A DNA stretch of 64,000 nucleotides from Nemophila menziesii (GCA_029959085.1 JARWIR010000016.1:8229441-8293440); one strand, 5' to 3'. Positions 31,099-42,799 are shown, counted from the first letter of the stretch. Notes: generated by a model from the letters alone, not told the origin. A program made the numbers and translations.

Positions 31099-32990
31099 CA
31101 TCTTTCCCCCCAGATAGAGGTATAAACGTATTAAAATAGATTGTGCAACATCACTAGTATACGCTTGAAGTATAATATCAAGATTCCATTTTCTCTCATT
31201 ACTAACCATTAAATCATTTACTTTTTGTAAATCATTTCTATTAGGTGTTATAATCCCGTTTATACCATTTATCCATTTATCAGTATGTAAATTTATAGTG
31301 TATCCATTTCCTATTTTCCATTTAATATCTTCTTTTATTGCATTTCTTCCACAAATTAAACTTTTCCAACCCCATGATGGATTACTCCCTACTTGAGCTT
31401 CCATAAAATTAGTAATTGGAAAATATTTTCCTTTCAGTATTTTATATAGTAATGTATTATTGTTGTTAATCAAATTCCATGCTTGTTTACTAAGTAGAGC
31501 TACATTCATAAGATTGAGATCTCGGAATCCAAGACCCCCATCCTTTTTACTTTTAGTTATAGAGTTCCAGCTGCCCCAGTGGCATTTATTTTTTCCATTA
31601 CTACCCCACCAAAAGTTAGCAATTTGTGAAGATATCAAATCGCAAATTCTTTTTGGTATGAGATATGAAGATAAAAAGTAGTTTGGTAAACTTTGTAGCA
31701 CCGCTTTAATTAAAATTTCTTTACCAGCTAAAGATAGGTATAGATTTTTCCAATTTTCTATTCTTTTTAAAGTTTTTTCTACCAATATATTGAGGTCTTT
31801 TATTTTAGATCTCCCCCATTCTGTGGGTAGTCCCAAATAATTACCCAAGTCATTCATAATAGGCATATTAAGCTTATTAGCTAATACCTTTTGAATATAG
31901 TCAGGTGTATTGGGGCTAAATTTAACCCCACACTTGTTTAAATTTAGTTTCATTCCAGTGGAGAAACTATACTTATTAATTACATCATTAAAACCTTCTA
32001 TTTCTGTCATATTAGCTTTCATAAAGAAAATGCTATCATCGGCAAACAGTAAGTGAGTTACACTAGGGGCCAATTTCGCAATTTTTATCCCATTCAAAAT
32101 TTGTTCCTCATTTTTATTAGCTATAAGAATAGATAGCATTTGAGTAACAATACAAAAGAGGAATGGCGACAAGGGGTCCCCTTGTCGTAACCCTCGTTGG
32201 GGATTGTCTAAATTTATAGGGGTACCATTTAATAAATATGAGTATGTTACAGAAGTAACACACCTCATTACTTTGCTAATCCATTTCTCACTAAAACCCA
32301 TTTTATCCATAATTGTTTTTAGAAAATCCCATTCGACATTCTCGTACGCTTTTTGAATATCTGCTTTAATAGTGAGATAATGTGTTTTGGTTCTTCTTTG
32401 TCCTTTTATATATGTAATAATTTCATGGGCTACCATCGTATTTTCTTGTATATGCCTTCCAGGTACGAATGCGGATTGATTTTCATCAATAATTACATCC
32501 ATTACCGGTTGCATTCTATTAACAAGAATTTTCGCTATTATTTTATAAATGAAGTTTGAACAACTAATGGGACGAAAGTGTTTAATAGTAATAGGTATTG
32601 GAATCTTAGGTATAAGGGAGATATATGTATGGTTAATTTCCTCCAAACTACCTCCATTATACCAAAATTCATTAATAAGTTTGATCACATCACTTTTAAT
32701 ATATTCCCAATATGTTTTATAAAAAATCCCAGAGAATCCATCAGGTCCCGGGGCTTTGTTTAGCCCAAGACCATCAATAGCTATTATAATCTCCTCAATA
32801 AGTAAAGGTTTATCTAAAGATTCATTCATGTTTTTATTAATTCTATTTTTAATAAGGTTTGATATAGAGGTAAAATCTCTATATCCACTAATTTTAAAGA
32901 TGTTATTGCAATAAGTACTTATTTCATTTTGTATCTCTATATAGTTGTCTACCCAAGTTCCATTTTCTTTAGTAATATTTTTACATTGCT
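31099..32990 (-). pseudogene. LINE D, 5' part: reverse transcriptase
   Basis: RT of a plant L1-like LINE. The frame is open from about 32987 (NITKENGTWVDNYIEIQNEI, the linker before RT); the long stretch from 32829 has 577 residues with KAPGPDGFSGIFYK, HFRPISCSNFIYKIIAK, SAFVPGRHIQEN, the catalytic D157 (IKADIQKAYENVEW), RGLRQGDPLSPFLF and LLFADDSIFF (F-A-D-D, 262-265). The element is 5'-truncated at about 32990, so the endonuclease is missing. A frameshift lies near 31140, just before the interruption by element C; the other half is at 22905-24176. Confidence 0.92.
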
Positions 32991-33000
32991 AACATGAAGA

Positions 33001-33192
33001 TCAATATTGGCCGTTCATTACTTCAACATTTAATGGACCAGCTTGATTAATATTTGAGCGCACTAAATTAAACGGACACATGTTCTCTTGATTATTAGAA
33101 TAAGTTGCGTTTCTAATATTTGTTGAGCCACGAATTTGAAGAGCTGGACTATTTATTTCCACAAGGCTGCTGACCCCAAAGGCATGAAGATA
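33001..33192 (-). other. Small open stretch upstream of LINE D, possible exon
   Basis: Sixty-three codons (GVSSLVEINSPALQIRGSTN...NVEVMNGQY, stop). They end exactly beside the LINE 5' junction. The sequence next to the junction (CGGCCAATATTGATCTTCAT) loosely resembles that beyond the LINE poly-A (CCGCCCAAAATTTCCTTCAC), as a worn target duplication would. It may belong with 22727-22904 to one interrupted gene. No family recognised. Confidence 0.25.
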
Positions 33193-33399
33193 TCACTACT
33201 AGTCTCTTCAATAATAAATGGGTAAAAAAAGATTAAAGGCTTAAATAACATTTGTTTTTTAAAAAAGGGCCTCAATTAAAACCCAACTAGCCCAATTAGA
33301 AATGAACTAAACAAAATCTATAAAATCCACCCCCTCCCCATTTATAGGTCGAGCACCCCAGAAACCCATTTATCTCGACAGATTGTTCCGACCCCCGAT

Positions 33400-34025
33400 C
33401 CCCTCCGGCGCCTCTGCTGCTCTTCTCCAGCCCCACCACCACCACCCTGCTTCTCTTCTCCAGCCCCACCACCACCACCCTGCTTCTCTTCTCCGAGCCA
33501 CCACCACCACCCTGCTTCTCTTCTCCGAGCCACCACCATCCTGCTTCTCTTCTGCGAGCCACCACCACATCTGAGCCACCCCTCCTAAACCGCACCAGCA
33601 CCACCACGCGACCACGCAGCCGCGCCTCTACGTTAATGGCGCACCACCACCATCTCGACCACCAACAGATCCACCACGCGACCACCATCCACCAGCGAAT
33701 CAGTACCACCACCAACAGATCTGAGATCTCGACAACACCACCACCCTGCTTCTCTTCACTCAGAGCCCCACCACCAACACCAGATCGAGGTCCACCACCA
33801 CCAAGATGCTGCTGACCTTCGAGATCCACCAACCACCATCGACCCACCAACCAGATCGAGGTAACTCCGAGCTGCTGCTGTGATTTCGAGGCCACCACCA
33901 CTAAACCAGCGCACCACCACCACGCACCTCCACCAGCGAATCAGTACAATACCAATAGCGACCTTCCCAACCCCACCAGCGACCTTCCCAACCCCACCAG
34001 CAACACCCCACCAAACCACTCATCT
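33400..34025. repeat. CCACCA-rich low-complexity block with 30-bp tandem units
   Basis: CACCACCACCCTGCTTCTCTTCTCC repeats about five times (33435-33555), followed by looser CCACCA/GATCTGAG repeats. Overlapping ORFs on the minus strand (up to 201 codons) are Gly/Val/Trp-rich products of this composition and are not called as genes. Confidence 0.8.
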
Positions 34026-34135
34026 CAGCTAATCCAACACCCACCAAACCTCATCTCAGATCTGTTTGTTTTCTAAGGTTGTATTTTATTTTTTAATTTT
34101 TTTTTTGCAGGGGTGCTTTTGCAAATATGGATATT

Positions 34136-34427
34136 CAGGGGGTATATACCCCCTGTTTTGCTATTGTAGGGGGTAATTACGGGTTTCCATGTTATTGTAG
34201 GGGTAAACGTGATATTTTAGGGGGTAACCTGGTATTTTAGGGGATAACCATGATATTAAAGGGGTAAACATGATTTTTAGGGGGTAAAAATGATATTTTA
34301 GGGGGTATATACCCCCTGTTTTGGACTAACCTGTTTATTTGGACTACCTTGGACAATATGGACTTAAATAAAAAAAACGGTGGCGTGTACCCCCCGAAAA
34401 ATTAAAATAGGGGGTATATACCCCCTA
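34136..34427. repeat. Three perfect GGGGGTATATACCCCC palindromes with tandem GGGGGTAA units
   Basis: CAGGGGGTATATACCCCCTG (34136-34155), AGGGGGTATATACCCCCT (34300-34317) and TAGGGGGTATATACCCCCTA (34408-34427) are perfect palindromes. Between them are about seven units of roughly 22 bp (GATATTTTAGGGGGTAAACAT). A degenerate partner lies at 16771-16790. Confidence 0.9.
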
Positions 34428-34789
34428 AAAAATAAAAAACAGCGGGTGTGTACCCCCTAAAAACGTGACCAGTAACCAGAAAATTTCTACTTAGGCCCTT
34501 AAAAAACATAAGATCTAACTAGGCCCTTAAAATTCTCATTTGGGAAATTGAGGCCCTAAAATGTAAATTCCTCAATAATAAATATTTTGAGGAATATTAA
34601 TATTTGGAGGAATATTAATATTTTCATGAGACTTCTTTTCATCAAACTTGAACTATCTTTTAACCAACTTTTCTCCTTCAATTCCACAAGCTAATAAAAT
34701 ACATCTTTCAATTCCCAAATAAATTTCATCAATTCCAAGTCTCGATTTTTCTTGGATCAATCCCAAAAATCTTTATCACCCCAAAACTC

Positions 34790-35220
34790 GACTTTATTTC
34801 ATTCAATCCACAACGAACTTTTACTAACCACAACTCGCCAAACAATTTTCATAACCAAAGCTTTATTCCAAGCTTTAATATCCTTTGAACCAAGGCCACT
34901 TTCTCTTTTAGGTGTACAATCAATCTCCCAAGCAATAGAGGGAGACTTCTCATTCCAATAAAATTTTTACATATGCTAATCACATCATCGATCACACAAC
35001 TAGGGAGAGGAAAAATAGAAGCCCAAAAACATATTATACCTTGTAAAACGGATCGAATGAGCTCCAATTTCCGGTATATGATAAACTCAAAGCATTTCAT
35101 GACCTCACTTTCTTACTCAACTTGTCTCTATGTAATTGATATTTAAGTGATTTCAAATTGCAAGCTCCAGGGGGGACTCCAAAATATATAAAGGTAACAC
35201 CCCCTTATCCATATTAGTTA
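34790..35220 (-). pseudogene. LINE RT fragment (late RT region)
   Basis: In two frames: 'YIFGVPPGACNLKSLKYQLHRDKLSKKVRS', then 'KLELIRSVLQGIICFWASIFPLPSCVIDDVISICKNFI', then 'EKSPSIAWEIDCTPKRESGLGSKDIKAWNKAL'. This is the stretch after the catalytic RT core in plant LINEs (thumb-like part, SYAGRLELI-type motif, then the WxxC...GGLG motif). At least one frameshift. It is a different LINE lineage from D, which has GKEILIKAVLQSLPNYF at this place. Confidence 0.72.
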
Positions 35221-35224
35221 CTTG

Positions 35225-37491
35225 AGAGGTTATCAATAGTGATTGACAAATGAATTAGACGGAGGGACTAACATTTTCTTATTTTTTCATACATAGTAGA
35301 GTAATAACGCAGTCTAACCCGTGAGTTTTAGGGGTTGTTGAATAATGTTAATGGAGGAAATCATAGACATACAGAAAGGGGAACCACCCTAGGAAACCAT
35401 TTACACATATCTCTCCATAGCTGTCAAATACACATTAACCTGTTTTTAGTCATTTTTATCTTATCATGAAATTTTGGGTAAAATACCAAATACTCTTCTA
35501 TGGTATGACGAAAGGTCAAAAGAAAAAGGGACAAAAAACCATAACTATAACTATAACCCTTGAGATTCCGATTGTCTTTGCTGCCTCGTTCTCTTTTCAG
35601 CCATGGGAAACTTATCCCTACAAGTTAAGCATATAAGTAGCAATATAACATTCCCTTTTCCCTAGAAAGAATGATCTCAGCTAGTAAGCTCTTAGAAAAA
35701 CGAGGATCAGGTCTATTTAAATAGAGAATCGACCAACCGCCATGGCTGCAACCACTACAAATTTTGTGGATGCCACGCCAAGATATGGCTTACATTATTC
35801 TTAAATGCTCAGATTCATTAACTCCGAGACTAGGAAAATTCATCACAGACGCGTTATTCTTTTTTCTGTTTGAATGGTGAAATGACACCAAAATGTGAAC
35901 GGTATGAAAAATGATGATATATAGCATTACTCGGGACCAATATGTTACTTTTACAAGACAAAGTGATTAAACTGTCAAAATATACAAAGTTAACGGACCA
36001 AATGAGTTATTTACGTTTCTTTTCTTTGTCTGGATTTAGTATAGATGGTGAACACCTTTTCTTATAAGTTGTGCATTCCAGAAACTGAACTTACTTAAGG
36101 CTCGAATAGAGAGGAGGTGTTAGACTTACTTAAGTTGGTTCAGATGTTTCTGTGGTTGTTTTGTTTGGTTGTTGTGATCTTGGTTTTGTTCAGTGGTATT
36201 TGTGGTTTTGCTCGCTTGGTAGTCGAATTGTGATCTTGGTTCTGTTCAGGGGATTTAATGTTATGAGGCCCTTGGCCAATTCACTTTGTAAAAATAGTCA
36301 CAACTCTAAACACCAATTGAAATACAGCTAAAAGCTAGGAAAAAGGCTGAAATACCCCCCCCCCCCCCCCAAAAAAAACCCTATCTCACAGTGAACCCCA
36401 AAATTCCCACCCCCAAACCCATTAAACAACCGAATCAAACCCACCACATCCTTATTCTGTTTTCCCTCTCTCCTGCTCACACTCTATCTGTGACATGCGA
36501 ATCCACCCCATCCCCATTCTGCTGTCGCTCTATCTCACTTTCTTCTCTCTCTCTGTGACCTGCGAAAGTCACCACTGCTGCACCACTGACGACTGCTGCA
36601 CCTGCTTCATCACCACCAAGCCCCCATCTCACCAAACCACTCACCACCATATAACTGGAGTAGACCTTCCCACCACCGCTGCTGCCCACAGACGCGAGTC
36701 CTCGCCACCCGCCACACCGACGTGGAACTCCTCTCCAACACCACCGTCAGATCTGCGCCCCACCATCTACCCACTTACCACAACCCTTCTGCAACGACAC
36801 CACTTCGCTCCCCATTTCAGTGCTAGACGTCGCTCCCCTCCAGCGCAAGACAACGCTTCCACTCCAGCACCACCCCGCACCAGGTCTGACCTCCAATCAG
36901 TAGGAAAAGGCCACCCCCGTCAATCTGCTCAGGATCTGTTTAGATTCACTTCGAAGCCCGTTACTATGTCTGGATCTGATCGTGATGGTCCAGCCTTCTT
37001 CGTTCATCTCCAGCGTCTTCATCGCAGATCGTTGTTTTTATTAACTGTAATTTGTATTGGGGCTGGACTCTTGTTGCATTTGTTGATTAAGGGTCAGCTG
37101 GGTCTGTGTTGGTCTAAATGGGGCCAGCCCCATATAGTTGGAACTTAATTTTTTGTAAATTTTTTTTAACGCATTTGGTATTTGGGCCAGTCTTATGTTT
37201 TGTGGTTATAATGGACTTATTCTTGATGGGGCTAGCCCAATGTTATTTGTATAAGATTAATCCAGTTGGTATATTTTAGTTACAACCCGACAAAAAATTA
37301 AAAGAGGTGGGTCTGGCCCCATATGAGTAAGGACTTAATAAAAAAGACTAAAAAAACCCATTGCAAAACGTATTGGGTCTGTACCCACCACGTTATAGTA
37401 TAGCCCGTGATAGTTAGTTAGTCAGGGTGAGTCCGTACCCATAAAGAAATTGGTGTTAATATTTGTAAATCTGAAATTTTACCTTCAAAAT
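35225..37491. other. Mostly unassigned DNA with low-complexity insert
   Basis: No gene I can support. 35741 holds the first copy of the CCATGGCTGCAACCACT repeat (separate entry); 35898-36053 matches 38891-39012 (AAACTGTCAAAAT..ACA.AGTT). From about 36355 comes a C15/A8 run, then a C-rich block with an ORF of 217 codons (36495-37148) whose start looks like a signal peptide but whose body is Pro/Thr/His-rich low complexity. 37030-37440 has repeated GGGGCCAGCCCC/GGGCTGGAC-type palindromic words. Confidence 0.4.
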
Positions 37492-38870
37492 TAGTTCATT
37501 CACTTTTGAATTTTCTTCATATTTTTCTTACAATTTCATGATTTTTGAAAAAAGTTCTCGTGTGATTTGTTGGAGTGAGGCTCAGATGTGTTAAAAGAAG
37601 AGAATATGAGAGTGTAAAACAGCCATGGCTGCAACCACTTAACTTTGTGTGGAGCCTACCCAAGCCAAGATACGGTTGACTTTTTCTTTTTTATCAACGC
37701 ACAATTCATTAATTCATAAAATAGGAGTAATCATTACAGAGCTCGACATTCTTTTAAATTGTAACCATTATCATCAACCTGGCTTGGCTACGCCGTCAAC
37801 AATCGAAGAACCCAAATTAAGGTAAAAAAATCATTAATTACCATTGAAACTCTAAAACTTAATTTAATTTGATAACCTAATCTCCTCATCACTTTTACAA
37901 TTTTTCAGAATCATCTGATTTAAGTATAATTTATTATAATCATACAATAGACATTTTATGACTGTTGAAAGCCTTTTACCGTGTATGAGAAGTGATGCGC
38001 TGAGCACAATTGCCATGGCTGCAACCACTAGAATTGGTGTGGATTCCCCTGCCAAGATACAGCTAACTTATATTCACTAACTCAGGGACTAGTAAAGAAA
38101 GAATCATCACAGCCTCAACACATTCTTAAGATGAACAAAAGTATACAACAGAAAACATTGAAAAACAATGAAACATAGTCTCCGAATTCTCTTTTCTTTT
38201 TCAGTTTTTTACGATTGAAACCAACGAGTAACCTAACTAAATAGGAACCAATTACATTTCCATGATTAGAAGCATTTTATTATGGTTTTGAATAGTGTAA
38301 CCAATGGTTAAATCTATAACACGAAGCTCATAGATATAAAATAAACCAAGATATGCTTGACATGTTTTTCTAATGCTCACGTTTATTAACTTGGAGACTA
38401 GAAAGAACCACCACAGCCTCAAGACAAGCTCTTTTTCTCAATATTAAATGAATTTAGAAAGGTTAAGGCAAAAAGATGTTAACTCATCTCTTACGCAGGA
38501 ATCATTCTCCATATCATCAACCTAGCTTCCTACGCCATCAACAGCAAAATAGACAATCCAAGAATCCAAATTAAAGTATAAAATCAATTTGCTATTAAGG
38601 TAAATATCCATTTGCCACAACTCCTAGAGATGGTCTTATCAATACTGAAATTTAATCTTCATTCACTTTGATCTTTTTCATATATTTCTTACAATTTCTT
38701 GTTTTTTCAGAATTTTATCTTGCACACACAAATTCCCAAATAAGGCTCAGACCTGGTACATTAAAGAATGTGAGCAACTGCCAAGATACGCTTTTTTCTC
38801 CTAGTTCGATTTATTAATTCGTAATTCGAAACTAGGAATAATCATCACAGATGAATAGATAAGATATTAA
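35735..38870. repeat. Non-coding repeat family with CCATGGCTGCAACCACT
   Basis: Copies near 35741, 37622 and 38012, and two shortened ones near 38345 and 38774. Each full unit runs GCCATGGCTGCAACCACT, a variable GTGGAT.CC, CCAAGATAC/T, then TTCATTAACTC..AGACTAGGAA and ATCATCACAG over about 115 bp. Flanks are also shared (ATCATCAACCTGGCTT at 37769 and 38514; TTCTTACAATTTC at 37525 and 38685). No consistent reading frame runs through all copies. Origin unknown. Confidence 0.65.
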
Positions 38871-39739
38871 AATGTTATATTTGGAAGGAGAAGGCTGACT
38901 ATGTCACTAAATCGAAAGATAAAGGGACTAAACTGTCAAAATTTACATAGTTCAGGGACCAGATGAATTATATACCCTTCTTTATTCTGTTTGGATTGTG
39001 TAAAGATAGTGAAGAAAATTTTCAGCTAGTCATAATGACATATAAACAGTTTCAAACTGTTACTTCTCATACACTACCTTTGGCCCACTTATATTCCTAA
39101 ATATGTAAGACCTATAATAGGGAAGTAAATTGGAGATAATTGAACATAACTTAAATCATATACCCATATCATTACCGGAACTTAAAGATAGATCTGGAAT
39201 GTAGTCCCTATAAAAGAGAAGAAAAGAAACATAAATTACTCAACGCAAAGTGAAGTAAAGGATGGAATTTGGATAGAGATAATTAACATACGCAAACAGC
39301 TTGGGAGTTTAAAGGTGTTTGTTTAGTGTTCTCGAGTAAGAGTTGAAGATACAGCCACTTTACCAGTGTTGGATGATCATAGACCAAAACTCCCAAAAAC
39401 ACACCAAACTTGCCTTGCACTATCATTATCACCAATAAGGTTATGCAACTTCCTTTTTTTCAGGGTTTTCAACTAACTATTATCAACTCTTTGAGTACTC
39501 TATCATTCCTGTGCTTGTTGACTCGCTTATCTAGCTTCTTGTGTGTAAATTGAAAAAATCTCAAGGACCTGAACTTTTGGTTTTCAAATTCAACATAAAT
39601 TAACAATTTACCCTTTTGGCTATTAGATCATAATCTAGTTAAATATACAACCCAGTGATTCACAAAAGATTGCATATTACAAACACAATTATAAATTTGC
39701 TATCATTCTCTTCATCTTAATTCTTAGACAACAATCAAG
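38871..39739. other. Gap without recognised features
   Basis: AT-rich sequence with no ORF of interest; part of it (38891-39012) is the partner of 35898-36053. Confidence 0.4.
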
Positions 39740-39849
39740 CCTGCTCTTTAATCGAAATTTAAAGCATACTCTACCAAAATTTGACACATAAACAAAGAGC
39801 TTAGTCATAATTTAATTGTCATTAAAAATAAATCATCCACCAAATGGAA

Positions 39850-40055
39850 CAGTTTTATGAATCATTAAAGTACACAAAAGAAACTGTTTTACAGATCATT
39901 AAAGTACACAAAATAAACTGTTTTACAGATAATTAAAGCACGCAAAAGAAACAGTCTTACTGATAATTAAAGCACGCAAAAGAAAAAGTCTTACTGATAA
40001 TTAAAGCACGCAAAAGAAACAGTCTGACAAATAATTAAAGTAGAAAATTTAAATA
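39850..40055. repeat. 34-bp minisatellite downstream of longin copy 3
   Basis: About six units of GATAATTAAAGCACGCAAAAG-AAACAGTCTTACT. Longin copies 1 and 2 have a single unit at the equivalent place (near 17773 and 21655), so this array grew only in copy 3. Confidence 0.85.
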
Positions 40056-40342
40056 AGTAACCAAATCCTCCATAATAATTTAGACTTCAACTGTTATGCA
40101 CTAATTTACTGAAGCTTGACTGTAGAAAACCTGAAACAAAAACACTCTATCAAAATCTCATGTGATTATGATTAATGAAATCAGTAAAGTTAACTTTGCA
40201 AAATCCTAATTAAATATCCATAAAGTTTTGTTATACAAAAAAATTCAATAGACTTCTTAAAAGTAGACCTAAACTAAACTAATCTTAAGAAAGATCAGTT
40301 TTTTAAAAGAATTAGTGAAGCATTAACTAAAAAGCACTAACC

Positions 40343-41537
40343 TTAGGGGGTTTCTGAGGATTCTTCCTCCACATCAGACTCGTTACACTCATCAGTGAAC
40401 ATATCAATCTGCAAAGTGTTTAAATTCATACAATCATATTAACAAATCTATTATATATGCTTGTTTGTAAGTAAATCAAAATAAGAATGAAATATTAATT
40501 ACATTATCATTGTTGTTTGTTTGTTGTATAACCATATCTTGATCATCCTTTATTACTTTATTTAAGTAAATTTCAAGGACTAAATCCTGTAAACTACCTT
40601 TCACCTTACTGAATTCCTTAACGTGAAATCTATTACCCATATCTCCCAATTGCCAACCATAAGGCACAAAATCAAATGAAAATATATACTCGAAAATTGT
40701 CTTACAGATCAACACATCATCAATGGAATCATGACCACATTCATCAAATATTAACTTTGGGAAATCCTTTAGCAATTCTGTATCTTGCACAAGATCATCA
40801 TATACTCCTTGGGTTAATACAAGTAGCAAATAGAGATGTTTCATCGGTTGGTATATATATCGATAATTGCGAGTGCAAATTAAAACTTGTTCAGTTTGTG
40901 GCCCAAGGAATTTCGGAATATTTTCAAGATAATATTCATCGGTATGGAGAGAAGGATAAAATCCCCTCGCAACTAGCACTGTAAAACGTATGAAAAGAGA
41001 CGTATCTTAGTAGTAATGTAAAAATGTTAAATTGATCGAAATTTACATGAAAGTTGAGATTTTTTATGATATTGCCATGAAAGTTGAGGTTTTTCATGAT
41101 ATGCCCATGAAAGTTGAGGTTTTTCATGATATGCCCATGAAAGTTGAGGTTTTTCATGATATGCCAATGAAAAGTGACGATTTTTCATGATATGCCAATG
41201 AAAAGTGACGATTTTTCGTGATATCCCAATGAAAAGTGACGATTTTTCGTGATATCCCAATGAAAAGTGACGATTTTTCATGATATGCCAATGAAAAGTG
41301 AAGTTTTTTCATGATATGCCAATGAAAGTTACGATTTTTCATGATATGCCCATGAAAGTTACGATTTTTCATGATATGCCAATGAAAAGTGACGATTTTT
41401 CATGATATGCCGATGAAAAGTGACGATTTTTCGTGATATCCCAATGAAAAGTGACGATTTTTCATATAGAATTAAATTCTCAAATAACACATACCATTGC
41501 CTGATTCGTCATAGATCCGAGCGGCTCTGAGAAACAT
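40343..41537 (-). CDS. Delta-COP-like longin-domain gene, copy 3 (intact reading frame)
   Basis: Three exons on the minus strand: 41537-41495 (MFLRAARIYDESGN), donor GTATGT; 40978-40503, acceptor TTTACAG, donor GTAATT; 40408-40343, acceptor TTTGCAG, ending TAA. Spliced they give 194 residues without a stop. The first 150 or so follow the N-terminal longin domain of coatomer delta subunit (start strand, CTRNYRYIYQPMKHLYLLLV, DLVQDTELLKDFPKL, ICKTIFEYIFSFD, helices to DQDMVI); the last 25 are acidic (ESDVEEESSE). Delta-COP is part of the COPI F-subcomplex, and its longin domain packs against beta-COP. The linker and mu-homology domain of the 500-residue protein are missing, so this is a longin-only paralogue or decoy. 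Exon 3 may have gained its stop where copy 2 has a donor. Not tested for expression. Confidence 0.6.
41046..41466. repeat. 30/31-bp minisatellite in intron 1 of longin copy 3
   Basis: About 14 units of GATATGCCAATGAAAAGTGA-CGATTTTTCAT and a shorter 30-bp variant (CCCATGAAAGTTGAGGTTTTTCAT). Variants are grouped: the GTTGAGG type at the 41050-41160 end, the GTGACG type elsewhere. Copy 1 of the gene has only ACATGAAGGTGTGATTATTCATATAG at this site, so the array is a local expansion. Open frames on the minus strand (41027-41372) only reflect the repeat. Confidence 0.92.
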
Positions 41538-42799
41538 CCTGATTCAACCCTAACCTATAAAATTAAAACATGAATTACACAATTTCTATCCAATTTCCAC
41601 ATAATCATACATATATTTGTTTATACGTACGTACCTGAAATCGAAAATCCAACTATCACAAAAGTTAAAAGAGGTGAATTGTGAGATTGGGGGAAGATGA
41701 ATAAATAGGTCTCCAGAACGACGTTGCATAACCTTAATGGGCTCATATAAAGCGTTCCAGCATGTGGGCTAGCCCAATAAGGATCTCTTTACCCGGATTT
41801 TAAGTAATTTTTTCTGAGTTTTTAATTAGGAAAGTATTTCATCCAGACCAATCGTATTATGATATAACATATTTTAATTTAAAAATCAATTACAAATGAC
41901 TACTTAATTAATTTAATATATATTTTATTAACTTAATTAATAGTTACTATGTAAATATTAGACCCTCCAATATAGGAGAAAAGTCTTACCTTTTTAATTA
42001 TTAGGTATAGCCCGTGCCTGAAAGCACCTCGAAAAATAAAATTTCAATTAATTGTTCATTTTCGATTTTTACATAGCAAATGCTTAAAACTTAAAATGAT
42101 TATTTGTTTCAAATATGTAAATCTATTATTATAGATAGAGTGTATATAGAAACGATATGAAAAAATTAATCCATAAATATAAATATATGTATAATTTATC
42201 GAAAAACTAATAAATAAGTTAAAATACAAATATAATAAAAAAGTAACAGAATCGAAATGTGTGGATCGTATAAAACTGAGTTTTTAATCTGCGTGCATAG
42301 ATCTCATAACTATACAGAATATCGCCATATCAACATACACTATCGTCCAATGTGGGGAACCTGAATAAAATTGGTTCATTTGAAAAGTATAGAAAATTAG
42401 TTTATAATTTAAATATGAGACACATTAGTGTTAAATTTATGTGAATTTTTACCATGTGACTGAGATTCCATCTAGCCAAGCGTTTTCCTTTTATCCAGTC
42501 ATCACGCATGATTTTCTTCGAATGCTACAAATATAGTTAAATTTAACTATTATTAGAAGGCAACGAACTTGTATTAGAAATAAAGTTAGAAATAAGAGTT
42601 TTTATTATCTTACTTGTGGATATCTTATGCGATATAGTTCTTGTAACTTATTGATGGTCATGGAATAGGCTAAACGTACAGGAAATCATCTCCTTGTCAT
42701 CACAAATGGTATTTCTGAGTCATAAGATGTCAATGATATTCTTGGAATGAATACCAAATTACCCAATTTATCTTTATTCAAAATGCGGGCTTCAATAAC

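Larger units (their letters stand above)
33264..34556. repeat. Palindrome-bearing repeat element with GGGCCTCAATT ends
   Basis: The left side reads AAAAAAGGGCCTCAATTAAAA; the right side on the other strand reads TTTTAGGGCCTCAATTTCCC, suggesting short inverted ends. Inside are a CCACCA-rich low-complexity block (about 33400-34020), then tandem GGGGGTAA units and perfect palindromes (34136-34427). The right tail is shared with 16945-17055. No transposase gene. I cannot place it in a known superfamily. Confidence 0.5.

Noticed and set aside
33296..34019. Long minus-strand ORFs (up to 201 codons) rich in Gly, Val and Trp
   Set aside because: They are translations of the CCACCA low-complexity block; open in several frames and without any domain.
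36495..37148. 217-codon ORF with a signal-peptide-like start
   Set aside because: The body is Thr/Pro/His low complexity next to homopolymer runs, with no family match or splice context; left as part of an unassigned region.
35741..37660. 'AGCCAAGATACGG' words resembling a miR169 precursor
   Set aside because: The mature sequence CAGCCAAGGATGACTTGCC is not present and I see no complementary arm.
41027..41372. Minus-strand ORFs of 72-84 codons repeating MKNRHFSLAYHEK
   Set aside because: They come from the intronic minisatellite, whose unit happens to lack stops in all three frames.
41046..41466. Regular repeat looking like a CRISPR array
   Set aside because: Units are contiguous with no unique spacers, and the context is plant nuclear DNA.
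40343..41537. Assignment of the longin gene to zeta-COP or an AP sigma subunit
   Set aside because: The YIYQP..HLYLLLV and DLVQDTELLKDFPKL strings and the exon 1 start fit delta-COP better; zeta and sigma lack the YxYQP wording at that place.
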